DNA of 42,438 nt from Flemingiibacterium sp045644145 (GCA_045644145.1 JAZRGK010000021.1:1-42438), one strand, 5' to 3'. Shown: positions 24,335 to 31,830, counted from the first letter of the stretch. Numbers and translations: made by a program. Notes: generated from the sequence alone by a model not told the origin.

Positions 24335-24679
24335 ATGATAGATTTTATCGTGGGCTTCACCGTAGCGATCCTCTCGGGGCTTGGAATCGGCGGCGGCGGA
24401 TTACTCGTAATATGGCTTGTACTGTTCAGCGGCTTTGAACAGCTTGAAGCCCAGGGTGTAAACCTTGTTTGGTTTCTTTTCTCATCGGGCGCCGCTATGG
24501 TAGTGCATCTCATGCGCCGAAAGCTTAATTTTAAGCTTATCGGATGGCTTGCGCTGTGCGGAAGCATTGGAGCGGTAGTCGGCAGTCTGCTTGCAAAAAG
24601 CGTATCGCCCGATATAATCCGAAGCTGCTTCGGCGTGCTTCTTGTGGTTTCGGGCGCGCTTGCGCTTTTTAAAAAGTAG
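24335..24679 (+). CDS. TSUP (TauE/SafE) family half-size transporter, second half
   Basis: A 114-residue membrane protein with the equivalent TSUP block GFTVAILSGLGIGGGGLLVI at residues 7-26 and three to four hydrophobic segments. It starts with ATG after AGAAAGGATAAACC. With the preceding gene it reconstitutes the inverted-repeat architecture of one transporter. Substrate unknown. Confidence 0.8.
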   Translation: MIDFIVGFTVAILSGLGIGGGGLLVIWLVLFSGFEQLEAQGVNLVWFLFSSGAAMVVHLMRRKLNFKLIGWLALCGSIGAVVGSLLAKSVSPDIIRSCFGVLLVVSGALALFKK

Positions 24680-24711
24680 CCTTACCATACAAGTAAACGA
24701 CAATAGAAAAC

Positions 24712-24731
24712 GGGAGGAGCAAGCTCCTCCC
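24712..24731 (-). terminator. GC palindrome repeat, copy 2, as terminator
   Basis: A perfect 9-bp inverted repeat with a 2-nt centre (GGGAGGAGC, TT, GCTCCTCCC on the minus strand) followed by GTTTTCT. It lies 34 bp downstream of the small membrane protein gene (minus strand). Confidence 0.7.
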
Positions 24732-24764
24732 CTACCGTATTGTATATTTTCTCAAAACAGCTTA

Positions 24765-25091
24765 TCAATATTTATCTCTATGAAATGCATAACCTAAAAG
24801 ATTTCCGAGCAGCGCAAGTCCGCCGTATTCAAATATGTAGTGGATATCCGACTGCGCATAGTAAAAAACAAGGGACGGCGCGAAAACAAGCGCAACAATG
24901 GCGCAGAAATACCACACCCAGCCGTTGATTTTTCCGAATATGATTCCTCCCCCAAGACAAAAAGCGGGGGTGATTATTTTTATGGAGAAATCCTCAAGCC
25001 TTGTGCCCAGAATCAGCGGCGGTACAACGTAAAAAAGCGCGATCATTACAACAAGAAACGGCAGCCATTTTTTAAAGGGTATTTTTTCCAT
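24765..25091 (-). CDS. Small membrane protein of unknown function
   Basis: 108 residues from an ATG at 25091 preceded by AAAGGAAGAAG; an upstream in-frame start would overlap the thioesterase gene. Three to four hydrophobic segments (about 9-28, 35-50, 54-74 and 85-100). The gene begins one base after the thioesterase stop codon, so translation is probably coupled. I do not recognise the family. Confidence 0.7.
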   Translation of the reverse strand: MEKIPFKKWLPFLVVMIALFYVVPPLILGTRLEDFSIKIITPAFCLGGGIIFGKINGWVWYFCAIVALVFAPSLVFYYAQSDIHYIFEYGGLALLGNLLGYAFHRDKY

Positions 25092-25092
25092 A

Positions 25093-25551
25093 TTACTTCT
25101 TCCTTTCTTCTCTTCTCCGAAGCGCGGCATTCCATTCTTCCCTCTCCTCGTCAGTTTCGGGAACAAGGGGCGGTACAGGCGTGGGACGGTCATTTTCGTC
25201 AAGCGCCACAAGTGTAAGATATGCGGAATTTATGAGCCGTCTTGTTCCGTCAAGGGTTTCCACATACGAGCACACCTTCACATCCATGGATGTTCTTCCC
25301 ACATATACGAGCTTCGAGCACATTACCACAAGACTGTTTGCATACGCAGGCTCTTTGAACTCAAGGGAATATACATGGGCTGTGGTTACATTGCGGCAGG
25401 AATGGCGTCTTGCTGTAACCGCGGCGCAGATGTCGATCCACTCCATAAGCTTTCCGCCGAAAAGACGGTTGTAGCCGTTCATGGTGGAAAGATTTAATAT
25501 CTGAACGGATTCCGTATAGGAGTCCGAGGGCTTTTTTGGAAGTAAATTCAT
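25093..25551 (-). CDS. Acyl-CoA thioesterase (hotdog fold)
   Basis: A 152-residue cytoplasmic protein. The opening NGYNRLFGGKLMEWIDICAA (residues about 25-44) is the helix and catalytic region of hotdog-fold acyl-CoA hydrolases of the YciA/BFIT type, followed by the beta core SLEFKEPAYANSLVVMCSK and VYVGRTSMDVKV. It would cleave acyl-CoA to free acid and CoA. The tail is highly charged. Start is 36 bp after the xpt stop. Confidence 0.85.
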   Translation of the reverse strand: MNLLPKKPSDSYTESVQILNLSTMNGYNRLFGGKLMEWIDICAAVTARRHSCRNVTTAHVYSLEFKEPAYANSLVVMCSKLVYVGRTSMDVKVCSYVETLDGTRRLINSAYLTLVALDENDRPTPVPPLVPETDEEREEWNAALRRREERKK

Positions 25552-25587
25552 GTTTTTCGAAATTCCTTTCCGTAAGGCTTTATTTTA

Positions 25588-26172
25588 TTACTCTCTGAAA
25601 GTTATTCCGCCGTCATCCGTAAGCTCCACGATTGCGAGGGATTCAAGATGCACGCCCATATCGCGTATGATTTTACCGCCCTCTTGGAAGCCCTTCTCTA
25701 TGCAGATACCTGCGCCCACAAGAGTTGCACCTGCCTGATTTACTATATCAAAAAGCCCGAAAAGCGCTTTTCCCTTGGCGAGAAAATCGTCGATTATGAG
25801 AACGCGGTCGGTCTTGTCTATGAACTTTTTGGACACGCGGATTATGTATTCCTTGCCCTTGGTGTAGGAATGTACATTTGAGGTGTAAACGTCGCCGTCC
25901 AGATTCTTTGACTCCGCTTTTTTGGCAAAAACCACATCCACGCCGAAATACTGCGCCGCGATGCAGGCAATACCAATGCCCGAGGCTTCGATAGTCAGTA
26001 TCTTGGTAACCCCATAATTTCCGAAAAGGCGGTAAAACTCCTTGCCGATCTCGTTGATAAGAGCAATATCCATGCTGTGATTAAGGAAGCTGTCAACCTT
26101 GACGATTCCGCCCTCTTTGATAACGCCGTCCTTTAAAATGCGCTCTTCAAGCAATTTCATACTTATGGTCAT
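25588..26172 (-). CDS. xpt: Xanthine phosphoribosyltransferase
   Basis: A 194-residue purine-salvage enzyme making XMP from xanthine and PRPP. The PRPP-binding motif VLIIDDFLAKGKALFGL is at about residues 123-139, and the N-terminal MKLLEERILKDGVIKEG is the usual Xpt opening. Length fits. Start ATG at 26172 has AAAGGA 15 bp upstream. An alternative start 12 bp downstream (MKLLEE, 26160) would lengthen this spacing. No purine riboswitch is seen in the leader; instead the leader holds a structured element (26191-26281). Confidence 0.92.
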   Translation of the reverse strand: MTISMKLLEERILKDGVIKEGGIVKVDSFLNHSMDIALINEIGKEFYRLFGNYGVTKILTIEASGIGIACIAAQYFGVDVVFAKKAESKNLDGDVYTSNVHSYTKGKEYIIRVSKKFIDKTDRVLIIDDFLAKGKALFGLFDIVNQAGATLVGAGICIEKGFQEGGKIIRDMGVHLESLAIVELTDDGGITFRE

Positions 26173-26190
26173 TCCTTTCTAAAAATTACA

Positions 26191-26281
26191 GAAGTTTTGT
26201 GGTGGTTTCCCTTGGGAAGTTCGCATCATTGATGCGAAAAGCACAAAACTTCAGGTTTGAAAAATGATCCATTTTTCAAAC
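26191..26281 (-). repeat. Hairpin-plus-branched-stem element, copy 1 (xpt leader)
   Basis: On the minus strand: hairpin 26281-26255 (GTTTGAAAAAT, 5-nt loop, complement), then an 11-bp outer stem GAAGTTTTGTG (26252-26242) with CACAAAACTTC (26201-26191) enclosing TTCGCATC hairpin (26238-26220) and a short TTCCC/GGGAA hairpin. Other copies: 27918, 40758, 41771. Here it lies entirely in the xpt 5' leader. Confidence 0.7.
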
Positions 26282-26299
26282 ATTCTCCGATCTTTGAAA

Positions 26300-26327
26300 A
26301 TTATATTAAAATTTTCAGGGTTTGTAA
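26300..26327 (-). promoter_or_regulatory. Possible xpt promoter
   Basis: On the minus strand TTACAA (26327-26322), 16-bp spacer and TATAAT (26305-26300). A start near 26293 would give a leader of about 120 nt that includes the branched element. Confidence 0.5.
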
Positions 26328-26418
26328 CCAAATTCCCAAGATTTCATAAAATATCACTGTGGGGGAAATATCCCGTGTTTTCGCCACACCTATACCAACC
26401 GAAAGGCGTGGTCCAAAG

Positions 26419-27108
26419 ATGGCATTACACAGACGAAAGCTCCTACGCGGTGCACTTCGCACACGGATATTATTCGCCCTCATGCTGGCTTTAATACTCG
26501 CGATGAGCATATTTTGCTTTATAGAATACCGTATATCGCCTATAGCCGCCGATGCCGCCAAAAGTCTGGCGCGCACCTTTGCCACCGAAACCGTAAACAA
26601 AGCGGTGGCATCGGCAATGGGTGAGCGCTCGCTTGTTGCTGTAACGCAAACGGAAAACGGCATATCAAGTATACAAACCGATATTGCGGCGCTGTCCGCC
26701 GTTCGCACCGATGCGGTGGAAGAGCTTACAAGGCGCATAAACGACCCCGAAATAATGAATTTCTCAGTTCCCATCGGAAGCCTCATGGGAAGCTCAGTAT
26801 TTATGGGTCGGGGCGCACCCGTAAAAATACGGCTCGTCCCCATCGGTGATGTAAGCGCCGACGTACGCACGGAATTTATCGAGTCAGGCATCAACCAAAC
26901 GCTTCATAAAATAGTCATGCGCGTAAGAGTCACCTTTAAGGTGCTAAACGCAGGAGAAACCGTGGAATTAGAGCTTGCCGCCGATGTTCCCCTTGCGGAA
27001 ACCGTCATTGTGGGCAAGGTTCCCGACGCATACACTGCCATCAACCGATTCGAGATAGACGAGGACGAAGAGAACGACCTCAACGACTATGCGGCAACGC
27101 TTCCGTGA
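26419..27108 (+). CDS. yunB: Sporulation protein YunB
   Basis: About 229 residues from ATG at 26419 (SD AAAGG at 26402-26406; an upstream GTG at 26359 would add 20 residues without similarity). A basic N-terminus is followed by one transmembrane helix (about 16-38, ILFALMLALILAMSIFCF) and an extracytoplasmic domain with VSVPIGSLMGSS-type block (NFSVPIGSLMGSSVFMGRG, near 112) and LVPIGDVSADVRTEFIE, the hallmarks of YunB, a sigma-E-dependent mother-cell protein of Bacillota. Exact role in the spore envelope is not known. Confidence 0.9.
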   Translation: MALHRRKLLRGALRTRILFALMLALILAMSIFCFIEYRISPIAADAAKSLARTFATETVNKAVASAMGERSLVAVTQTENGISSIQTDIAALSAVRTDAVEELTRRINDPEIMNFSVPIGSLMGSSVFMGRGAPVKIRLVPIGDVSADVRTEFIESGINQTLHKIVMRVRVTFKVLNAGETVELELAADVPLAETVIVGKVPDAYTAINRFEIDEDEENDLNDYAATLP

Positions 27109-27178
27109 CGTATTATGTACATTATAACTCATTTTTCCTTCAAAATCAAGCATATGTGTAATTTTTTTCACTTTTCTC

Positions 27179-27207
27179 TTGCTAAAATGCATTTTATGTG
27201 ATACAAT
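27179..27207 (+). promoter_or_regulatory. Promoter of the DivIVA-like gene
   Basis: TTGCTA (27179-27184), 17-bp spacer ending TGTGA and TACAAT (27202-27207), about 36 bp before the start codon. Confidence 0.65.
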
Positions 27208-27242
27208 AGAGTGAAGAATTATTTTTGTGGGAGTGAAGCATC

Positions 27243-27923
27243 ATGAATGACGTTAAATCACCCGTATTCCGCACCGCGATGGGCGGCTTCAACAAGAAAG
27301 ATGTAAATGAGTATATAGCAAAGCTCTGTCAGGACTATGATACAGCGGTCTTGGAGCTTGAGGATCAGCTTGCAGATGCTAAGGCAAAGCTTGATGAGAT
27401 CGCCGAAAGTAATGCCCGCGAAGCAGAAAAGCAGGCTTCCGAGGAGATGCTCAAGGCAAACAACCTTATCTCCGCTCAGAACGAGCAGATAGACTCCCTT
27501 AAAGGTGAAAAAGTAGCGCTTCAGGCGGAGCTTGACTCCCTTAAGGCAAAGCTCGGCGATTTTGAAACGCTTCAAGGCAAGCTCGCGCAATACGAATCCA
27601 TGACTAACCGCATGGGTGAGATATTCATGGAAGCTACTGCCGATGCGGAGCGAATCAAAAACGAAGCTAAGTTCCAAAGTGATACTATGCTTGCCAAGAC
27701 CGAGATGGAGTGCCGCAGCCGCCGTGCCGCAGCCGACACACAGCTCAAAAAGTTGGCTGAATCCAGAAAAACGGAGTTAACGCGCCTGTTTGAAGAAACA
27801 AGAACGGGCATAACCCGTATACTTACAGCATTCTCAGAGCGCTCTCAGGCGATCGTGTCCGACTCAATCGCCGAAAAGCTTGACAGCTTTGAGCCTGCTC
27901 ACATCACTGAGGATCAAGTCTGA
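27243..27923 (+). CDS. DivIVA domain-containing protein
   Basis: A 226-residue protein. The N-terminal motif TAMGGFNKKDVNEYIAKL (residues 11-28) is the DivIVA membrane-binding crossed loop and start of the coiled coil; residues about 30-215 are predicted continuous coiled coil rich in Ala, Glu and Lys. Members mark curved membrane at poles and septa and recruit division or wall-synthesis proteins. It is shorter on the C-side than some homologues. The stop codon (27921-27923) lies within a 10-bp hairpin that begins a structured intergenic element. Start follows GGGAGTG. Confidence 0.85.
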   Translation: MNDVKSPVFRTAMGGFNKKDVNEYIAKLCQDYDTAVLELEDQLADAKAKLDEIAESNAREAEKQASEEMLKANNLISAQNEQIDSLKGEKVALQAELDSLKAKLGDFETLQGKLAQYESMTNRMGEIFMEATADAERIKNEAKFQSDTMLAKTEMECRSRRAAADTQLKKLAESRKTELTRLFEETRTGITRILTAFSERSQAIVSDSIAEKLDSFEPAHITEDQV

Positions 27924-28021
27924 AAATAAATTTTCAGACAGGGTTTTGTGGCTTACCTTCCGCTCCGCGAAAGGTTTTTCATTCGATGTTTCACATAGAG
28001 TGAAAACCACCCACAATACCC
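27918..28021 (+). repeat. Hairpin-plus-branched-stem element, copy 4 (divIVA to XRE gap)
   Basis: Hairpin 27918-27939 (GTCTGAAAAT, AA, ATTTTCAGAC) contains the TGA of the upstream gene. An outer stem GGGTTTTGTGG (27941-27951) with CCACAATACCC (28011-28021) encloses two hairpins: 27955-27975 (nine pairs, one mismatch) and 27976-28006 (nine pairs with one G-T, then four). The SD of the next gene begins six bases after the outer stem. Confidence 0.65.
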
Positions 28022-28026
28022 CGAAG

Positions 28027-28068
28027 AAAGGAAGCTTTCGCTTCGCGAAAGCCACGGTCATATAAATG
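28027..28068 (+). promoter_or_regulatory. Hairpin between Shine-Dalgarno and start codon of the XRE/TPR gene
   Basis: AAAGGA (28027-28032), then GCTTTCGC, TTC, GCGAAAGC (28034-28052), then CACGGTC and ATG at 28066. Linear gap 33 nt, folded gap 14 nt. No nearer SD. The same arrangement is seen for ftsK and mltG. Confidence 0.55.
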
Positions 28069-29007
28069 AAAAAAGAGGATCGCACCTCAAGATTTGAAGC
28101 ACTTTCCGATATCGGAAACCGGATCGCCGCTATACGAAAACAAAAAGGCATGACTCAAAGTCAGATCGCCGGCGGTGATGTTACCCGTAATATGCTGAGC
28201 CGCATCGAAAACGGTGCCGCACTTCCCTCTTTACCCACTCTGTGCGCCATAGCCGAAAGGTTATGTGTACCGGTAGGCGCACTGCTTGGTGATATTGATG
28301 ATTACACAAATTGGCAGTTAGCCAATGATATGCAGAAGCTTATAGATAACAAGCGTTACGGGCAGGTTATAGAAGCTCTTAACACCGATAAAAAGGCTGA
28401 CAGCAGCAAAAAGCTGTCCGGACTTCTGTGCGAGGCATACATAGGACGCGCCGAAGAATATTATTCAGAGGGTAAGCTTACATTGGCGCTTGGGCAGCTT
28501 GATGCAGCTTCAAGCACTTATCCCGATACACTAAAAACAAGGCGCATATTTCTTTTGCGCACACTTATAGCCGCATGTCCCGCGCTTTACCCCGACGATG
28601 CCCCAACTCCGTCTGATGAACACACGGAACACCTGAGAGCCACGGTCTTTGAGGGCAGTGATACATCGGTTTATCTCTATGCCGTATCAAGGCTTGGGAA
28701 TCTTCCGAAAAGCGCGTATTCACAGCCGCTTCCGGAAGCGAAAGACTTAAAATACCGCCTTAAACCGCTGATAGAGGGAATATCGAACAATATCTTCCGC
28801 ACCCATATTGATGCAAAGCTTGATATGGTAAGCGCGGAATATCTTGATGCCAAGGCAAAGCTTCTGACTATCATTGACGGTGCATCTCCCGCACTTCTTT
28901 ACGACATATTAGGCGATATCGAGTTCTGCTGCAAGTGCTGTGGAGATTTTGAAAACGCATACAAATATTCGGCAAGACGGCTTGAGCTTGCAAAGCGGAT
29001 AAACTAA
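28066..29007 (+). CDS. XRE-family regulator with C-terminal helical repeats
   Basis: A 313-residue protein. Residues about 16-74 are an XRE HTH (IAAIRKQKGMTQSQIAGG, then NMLSRIENGAALPSLPTLCAIAERL). The rest (90-313) is alpha-helical with TPR-like pairs of helices, for example SKKLSGLLCEAYIGRAEEYYSEGKLTLALGQL-type and a late LYDILGDIEFCCKCCGDFENAYKY block. This layout resembles peptide- or partner-sensing regulators (RRNPP-like), but no signal gene is adjacent. It is separated by 12 bp from ispF. Target unknown. Confidence 0.8.
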   Translation: MKKEDRTSRFEALSDIGNRIAAIRKQKGMTQSQIAGGDVTRNMLSRIENGAALPSLPTLCAIAERLCVPVGALLGDIDDYTNWQLANDMQKLIDNKRYGQVIEALNTDKKADSSKKLSGLLCEAYIGRAEEYYSEGKLTLALGQLDAASSTYPDTLKTRRIFLLRTLIAACPALYPDDAPTPSDEHTEHLRATVFEGSDTSVYLYAVSRLGNLPKSAYSQPLPEAKDLKYRLKPLIEGISNNIFRTHIDAKLDMVSAEYLDAKAKLLTIIDGASPALLYDILGDIEFCCKCCGDFENAYKYSARRLELAKRIN

Positions 29008-29019
29008 ACGGAGGCTTTT

Positions 29020-29496
29020 ATGTTCAGAATCGGACAAGGCTACGATGTGCACCGTCTTACGGAAGGGCGGCGGCTCATTCTCGGCGGCGTAGATATAGAA
29101 TATCATCTTGGGCTTCTCGGTCACTCCGATGCGGACGTGCTTACCCACGCGGTAATGGACGCACTTCTGGGAGCAGCGGCATTTGGCGACATCGGCAAGA
29201 TGTTTCCCGACACTGATCCAAAATACCGTGGCGCTGACAGTCTTATGCTCGCAAAAGCGGTTGCAGAGCGGCTTCTTGGCGCAGGCTATGAGATAGTCAA
29301 CATAGACTCCACAGTAGTAGCGCAAGCACCGAAGCTTTCACCTCATATTGACAAAATGAGAGCAAACTTAGCGGCGGCGCTGGATATTGATGTGTCGGCG
29401 GTAAGCGTTAAAGCTACCACCGAAGAAAAGCTGGGCTTCACCGGAAGCGGTGAGGGCATCTCGGCTCAGGCTATTGCGCTAATAAGAAAAAAATAA
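29020..29496 (+). CDS. ispF: 2-C-methyl-D-erythritol 2,4-cyclodiphosphate synthase
   Basis: A 158-residue trimeric enzyme of the MEP isoprenoid pathway. Motifs: GQGYDVHRL (Asp and His zinc ligands, residues 6-14), LGHSDADVLTHAVMDALLGA near 34, FPDTDPKY near 64 and the C-terminal VKATTEEKLGFTG with GEGISAQA. Length is typical. Start follows CGGAGG. Short spacing to the XRE/TPR gene suggests co-transcription. Confidence 0.96.
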   Translation: MFRIGQGYDVHRLTEGRRLILGGVDIEYHLGLLGHSDADVLTHAVMDALLGAAAFGDIGKMFPDTDPKYRGADSLMLAKAVAERLLGAGYEIVNIDSTVVAQAPKLSPHIDKMRANLAAALDIDVSAVSVKATTEEKLGFTGSGEGISAQAIALIRKK

Positions 29497-29545
29497 AAAT
29501 CCCAAATTACCTTTTGTGTTTCCACACGGTGATGAACTCTGTTTT

Positions 29546-29621
29546 GTAGGGCGGGACCTTGGCCTCGCCGTCTGAAAGAGCCGAAACCGCACAAAACGGC
29601 GGGAGCAAGCCCCCGCCCTAC
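29546..29621. repeat. GC palindrome repeat, copy 3, inside a larger inverted repeat
   Basis: GTAGGGCGGG (29546-29555) is perfectly inverted at 29612-29621 (CCCGCCCTAC), and between them lies the GGCGGGAGC, AA, GCCCCCGCC palindrome (29598-29618) preceded by CAAAAC. The outer ends TGTTTCC (about 29517-29523) and GGAAACA (29647-29653) are also inverted. Confidence 0.65.
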
Positions 29622-29890
29622 GGTGAATCTGCCCATATTCGGAAAGCGGAAACACTTTGTCAAATTGGGACAAATAAAAAGACTGCCGCACACAAAAGTG
29701 GACAGCAGTCTGCAGGACGGAGCTCCGCGGTAATATACATTATCATCCCTTAGAATCAACATCCCGACCGCTTATTTTTCCGTCCTTGTCTTCCCTTTTA
29801 TATAATATGGCGCATCCACTCTGTTTGTCACATGGCGCTCAGTTTGGAATATGCCAAAATAATAAATTTTGAAAAGGAATATTAATTATC
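29622..29890. other. Intergenic stretch before rpe
   Basis: No credible gene. A GACTGC/GCAGTC pair (about 29681-29711) and an AT-rich TATAAT near 29796-29805 are the only structures; a promoter for rpe probably lies here, but no -35 is convincing. Confidence 0.4.
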
Positions 29891-30541
29891 ATGGTAAAAA
29901 TTTCACCTTCTCTGCTTGCGGCAGATTTTTCTAAGCTTGATTCCGAGATAAAGAGAATCGAAGGACATGCGGATATGCTTCACCTTGACGTTATGGACGG
30001 CATGTTCGTACCCAACATGAGCTTTGGCCCCTGTCTTATCTCCTCTATCCGCAAGTGCTCAGACATTATCTTTGACGTACATCTTATGATAACCAATCCC
30101 ATGCGCTATGTCGCGGATTTCGCCAAGGCAGGCGCGGATATCATAACCATTCACTACGAGAGCTGTGATAATCAGATCGAGGTTTTGAAGGCTATCCGTG
30201 AGCTTGGCAAAAAAGCATCCATCTCCATAAAGCCGGCTACTCCCGCATTTATTCTTGAACCCCTGCTTGACTATGTTGACATGGTGCTTGTAATGACCGT
30301 TGAGCCGGGATTCGGCGGACAGTCCTTTATACCCGAAACCATGGAAAGCGTAAAGGCACTTCGCCAGATGATCGACGCATCCGGAAAAAACATTGAGATC
30401 GAGGTAGACGGCGGCATCACCAAGGATACCATCGCCGAAGCATACAAGGCAGGCGCAAACGTATTCGTGGCAGGCTCTGCTGTATTCCGCCCCGAGGATG
30501 CGGCAGGTGCTATAGATGCACTCCGCAAGGCATGCGAATAA
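29891..30541 (+). CDS. rpe: Ribulose-phosphate 3-epimerase
   Basis: A 216-residue TIM-barrel enzyme interconverting ribulose-5-P and xylulose-5-P in the pentose phosphate pathway. Signature blocks: PSLLAADFSKL (residues 5-15), HLDVMDGMFVPNMSFGP (catalytic Asp and metal ligands, near 32), VMTVEPGFGGQSFIP near 134 and VDGGI near 172 with the second Asp. Start follows AAAAGGAATATT. Terminator at 30556-30592. Monocistronic. Confidence 0.97.
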   Translation: MVKISPSLLAADFSKLDSEIKRIEGHADMLHLDVMDGMFVPNMSFGPCLISSIRKCSDIIFDVHLMITNPMRYVADFAKAGADIITIHYESCDNQIEVLKAIRELGKKASISIKPATPAFILEPLLDYVDMVLVMTVEPGFGGQSFIPETMESVKALRQMIDASGKNIEIEVDGGITKDTIAEAYKAGANVFVAGSAVFRPEDAAGAIDALRKACE

Positions 30542-30555
30542 ACTTTTGAATATGC

Positions 30556-30592
30556 AAAGATCCGCTTCGGTGAATACCGCGGCGGATCTTTT
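30556..30592. terminator. Bidirectional terminator between rpe and the deacetylase-like gene
   Basis: AAAGATCCGC and GCGGATCTTT form a 10-bp stem around a 16-nt loop, followed by TTTTCT. Genes converge here. Confidence 0.8.
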
Positions 30593-30599
30593 CTATAAA

Positions 30600-31763
30600 T
30601 TATTTAAACAGCGGATGCTCTCGGTGATTCGGTTCGCGAACCACGTCACTGATGTGCGCACCAACATATCCTTTTTCCGAGAGGAATTTGCAGGTGTCAA
30701 GTACACGCTCTTCAAAGTCGGGAAGATGATTCTCGTAGTCTGGATAGAAATACTGCTCATGCATCATCACCGACACAAATCCGCTTCTCGTGGGATGTGC
30801 CGCAACTTTGCGTATCTCTCCCTGCACCCAATCGTAGGTGTTAAGGTTGAGTATTAGATCGATTCTGCCGAAAATCATATCCTCTTCGGTATCGTACCAA
30901 AAATCACGCTCACCTACATGATCTATAAGCTCATCGGTGGCGTAGTACGATACGACCGGTATGCCGTCGGAATTATGCTCGAAACAGCCCGTGAGAGAAC
31001 GTATTCCAAGAGAGCGGAGCGCACGGACACATTCGTGGTTTGGATCGCCCCAGTGTACTGTGGTCGAATCGTTTAACACCTCGCGACCCGCAAATCTCAC
31101 TATCTCTTTGCATACTTTTATACAGTCCTCGCGTATCTTTTCAGCGCTTGCATGCTTATAAGGACTGTCGGGAAACTCCGCATATGCATGGAACGCAAGC
31201 TTAAGCCAATCTGCATTTGCGCGAAACTCATCTCTAAACTTATCTGTCATCATGGAGAGGTCGAAACGGTCGCGTTTTATTCCAAAGCACGCCATGGTTT
31301 CCTCGTTTGACTCATAGAAAAGGTTCAGATGAACCTTTGCGCCGTAAAGGTCGTGCGCCTTTTTGTATACGGCGAGGTAGGAATTATCGAAGATCGATGT
31401 GTACTTATCCTTATTTGCGGTTATATCCTGAAGAAACAGAATGTTGTCATCGGATGATACCCTGTATTTTCCTACAGCCTCGGGGGCATGGTATACATTT
31501 GCCCTGCATACCGTTCCGTTTGTTCTGTCCTCACAGATCACCGTGTTTCTGTAACCGAAAATCTTCACATCCGCCCTATATAAGCCTTCGGAATACTCCG
31601 CCTTCACGCCGTCTATATATATTTCCGCATTTTCGGGGGCGGCGACGGTAAACGGCACTATGATTCCGCTATTAAAAGCCTTTCCGTCACGGATATTCAC
31701 AAAATCGCCGTCTATAGGCGAAACAAATTGTATAGACTCATTTTTCCCAAAATAATCTCTCAT
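30600..31763 (-). CDS. NodB-like (polysaccharide deacetylase-type) protein of unknown substrate
   Basis: About 387 residues from ATG at 31763 (AAGGAG 13 bp upstream); an upstream ATG at 31826 falls only a few bases from the -10 box and cannot have an SD. Residues about 15-95 look like a small beta domain (PFTVAAPENAEIYIDGVKA); the rest resembles a NodB-type barrel with LFLQDITANKD, GAKVHLNLFYESNEET, LAFHAYAEFPD and TTVHWGDPNHE. Histidines fit a metal site, but the usual DD motif is not obvious. No signal peptide is seen, so it may be cytoplasmic. Function is uncertain. Confidence 0.65.
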   Translation of the reverse strand: MRDYFGKNESIQFVSPIDGDFVNIRDGKAFNSGIIVPFTVAAPENAEIYIDGVKAEYSEGLYRADVKIFGYRNTVICEDRTNGTVCRANVYHAPEAVGKYRVSSDDNILFLQDITANKDKYTSIFDNSYLAVYKKAHDLYGAKVHLNLFYESNEETMACFGIKRDRFDLSMMTDKFRDEFRANADWLKLAFHAYAEFPDSPYKHASAEKIREDCIKVCKEIVRFAGREVLNDSTTVHWGDPNHECVRALRSLGIRSLTGCFEHNSDGIPVVSYYATDELIDHVGERDFWYDTEEDMIFGRIDLILNLNTYDWVQGEIRKVAAHPTRSGFVSVMMHEQYFYPDYENHLPDFEERVLDTCKFLSEKGYVGAHISDVVREPNHREHPLFK

Positions 31764-31830
31764 AAAATTTGTTCTGCTCCTTAAAATTACATTCCGTATA
31801 CACTCATTTGGGTACAAAATATTCATCTAA

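Noticed and set aside
26172..26327. Purine riboswitch before xpt
   Set aside because: The conserved riboswitch core blocks are not present; the leader instead contains the branched element.
26301..26894. 197-codon minus-strand frame opposite yunB
   Set aside because: YunB on the plus strand has clear family motifs; this frame has none.
30271..30528. Minus-strand frame within rpe
   Set aside because: Antisense shadow of the epimerase.
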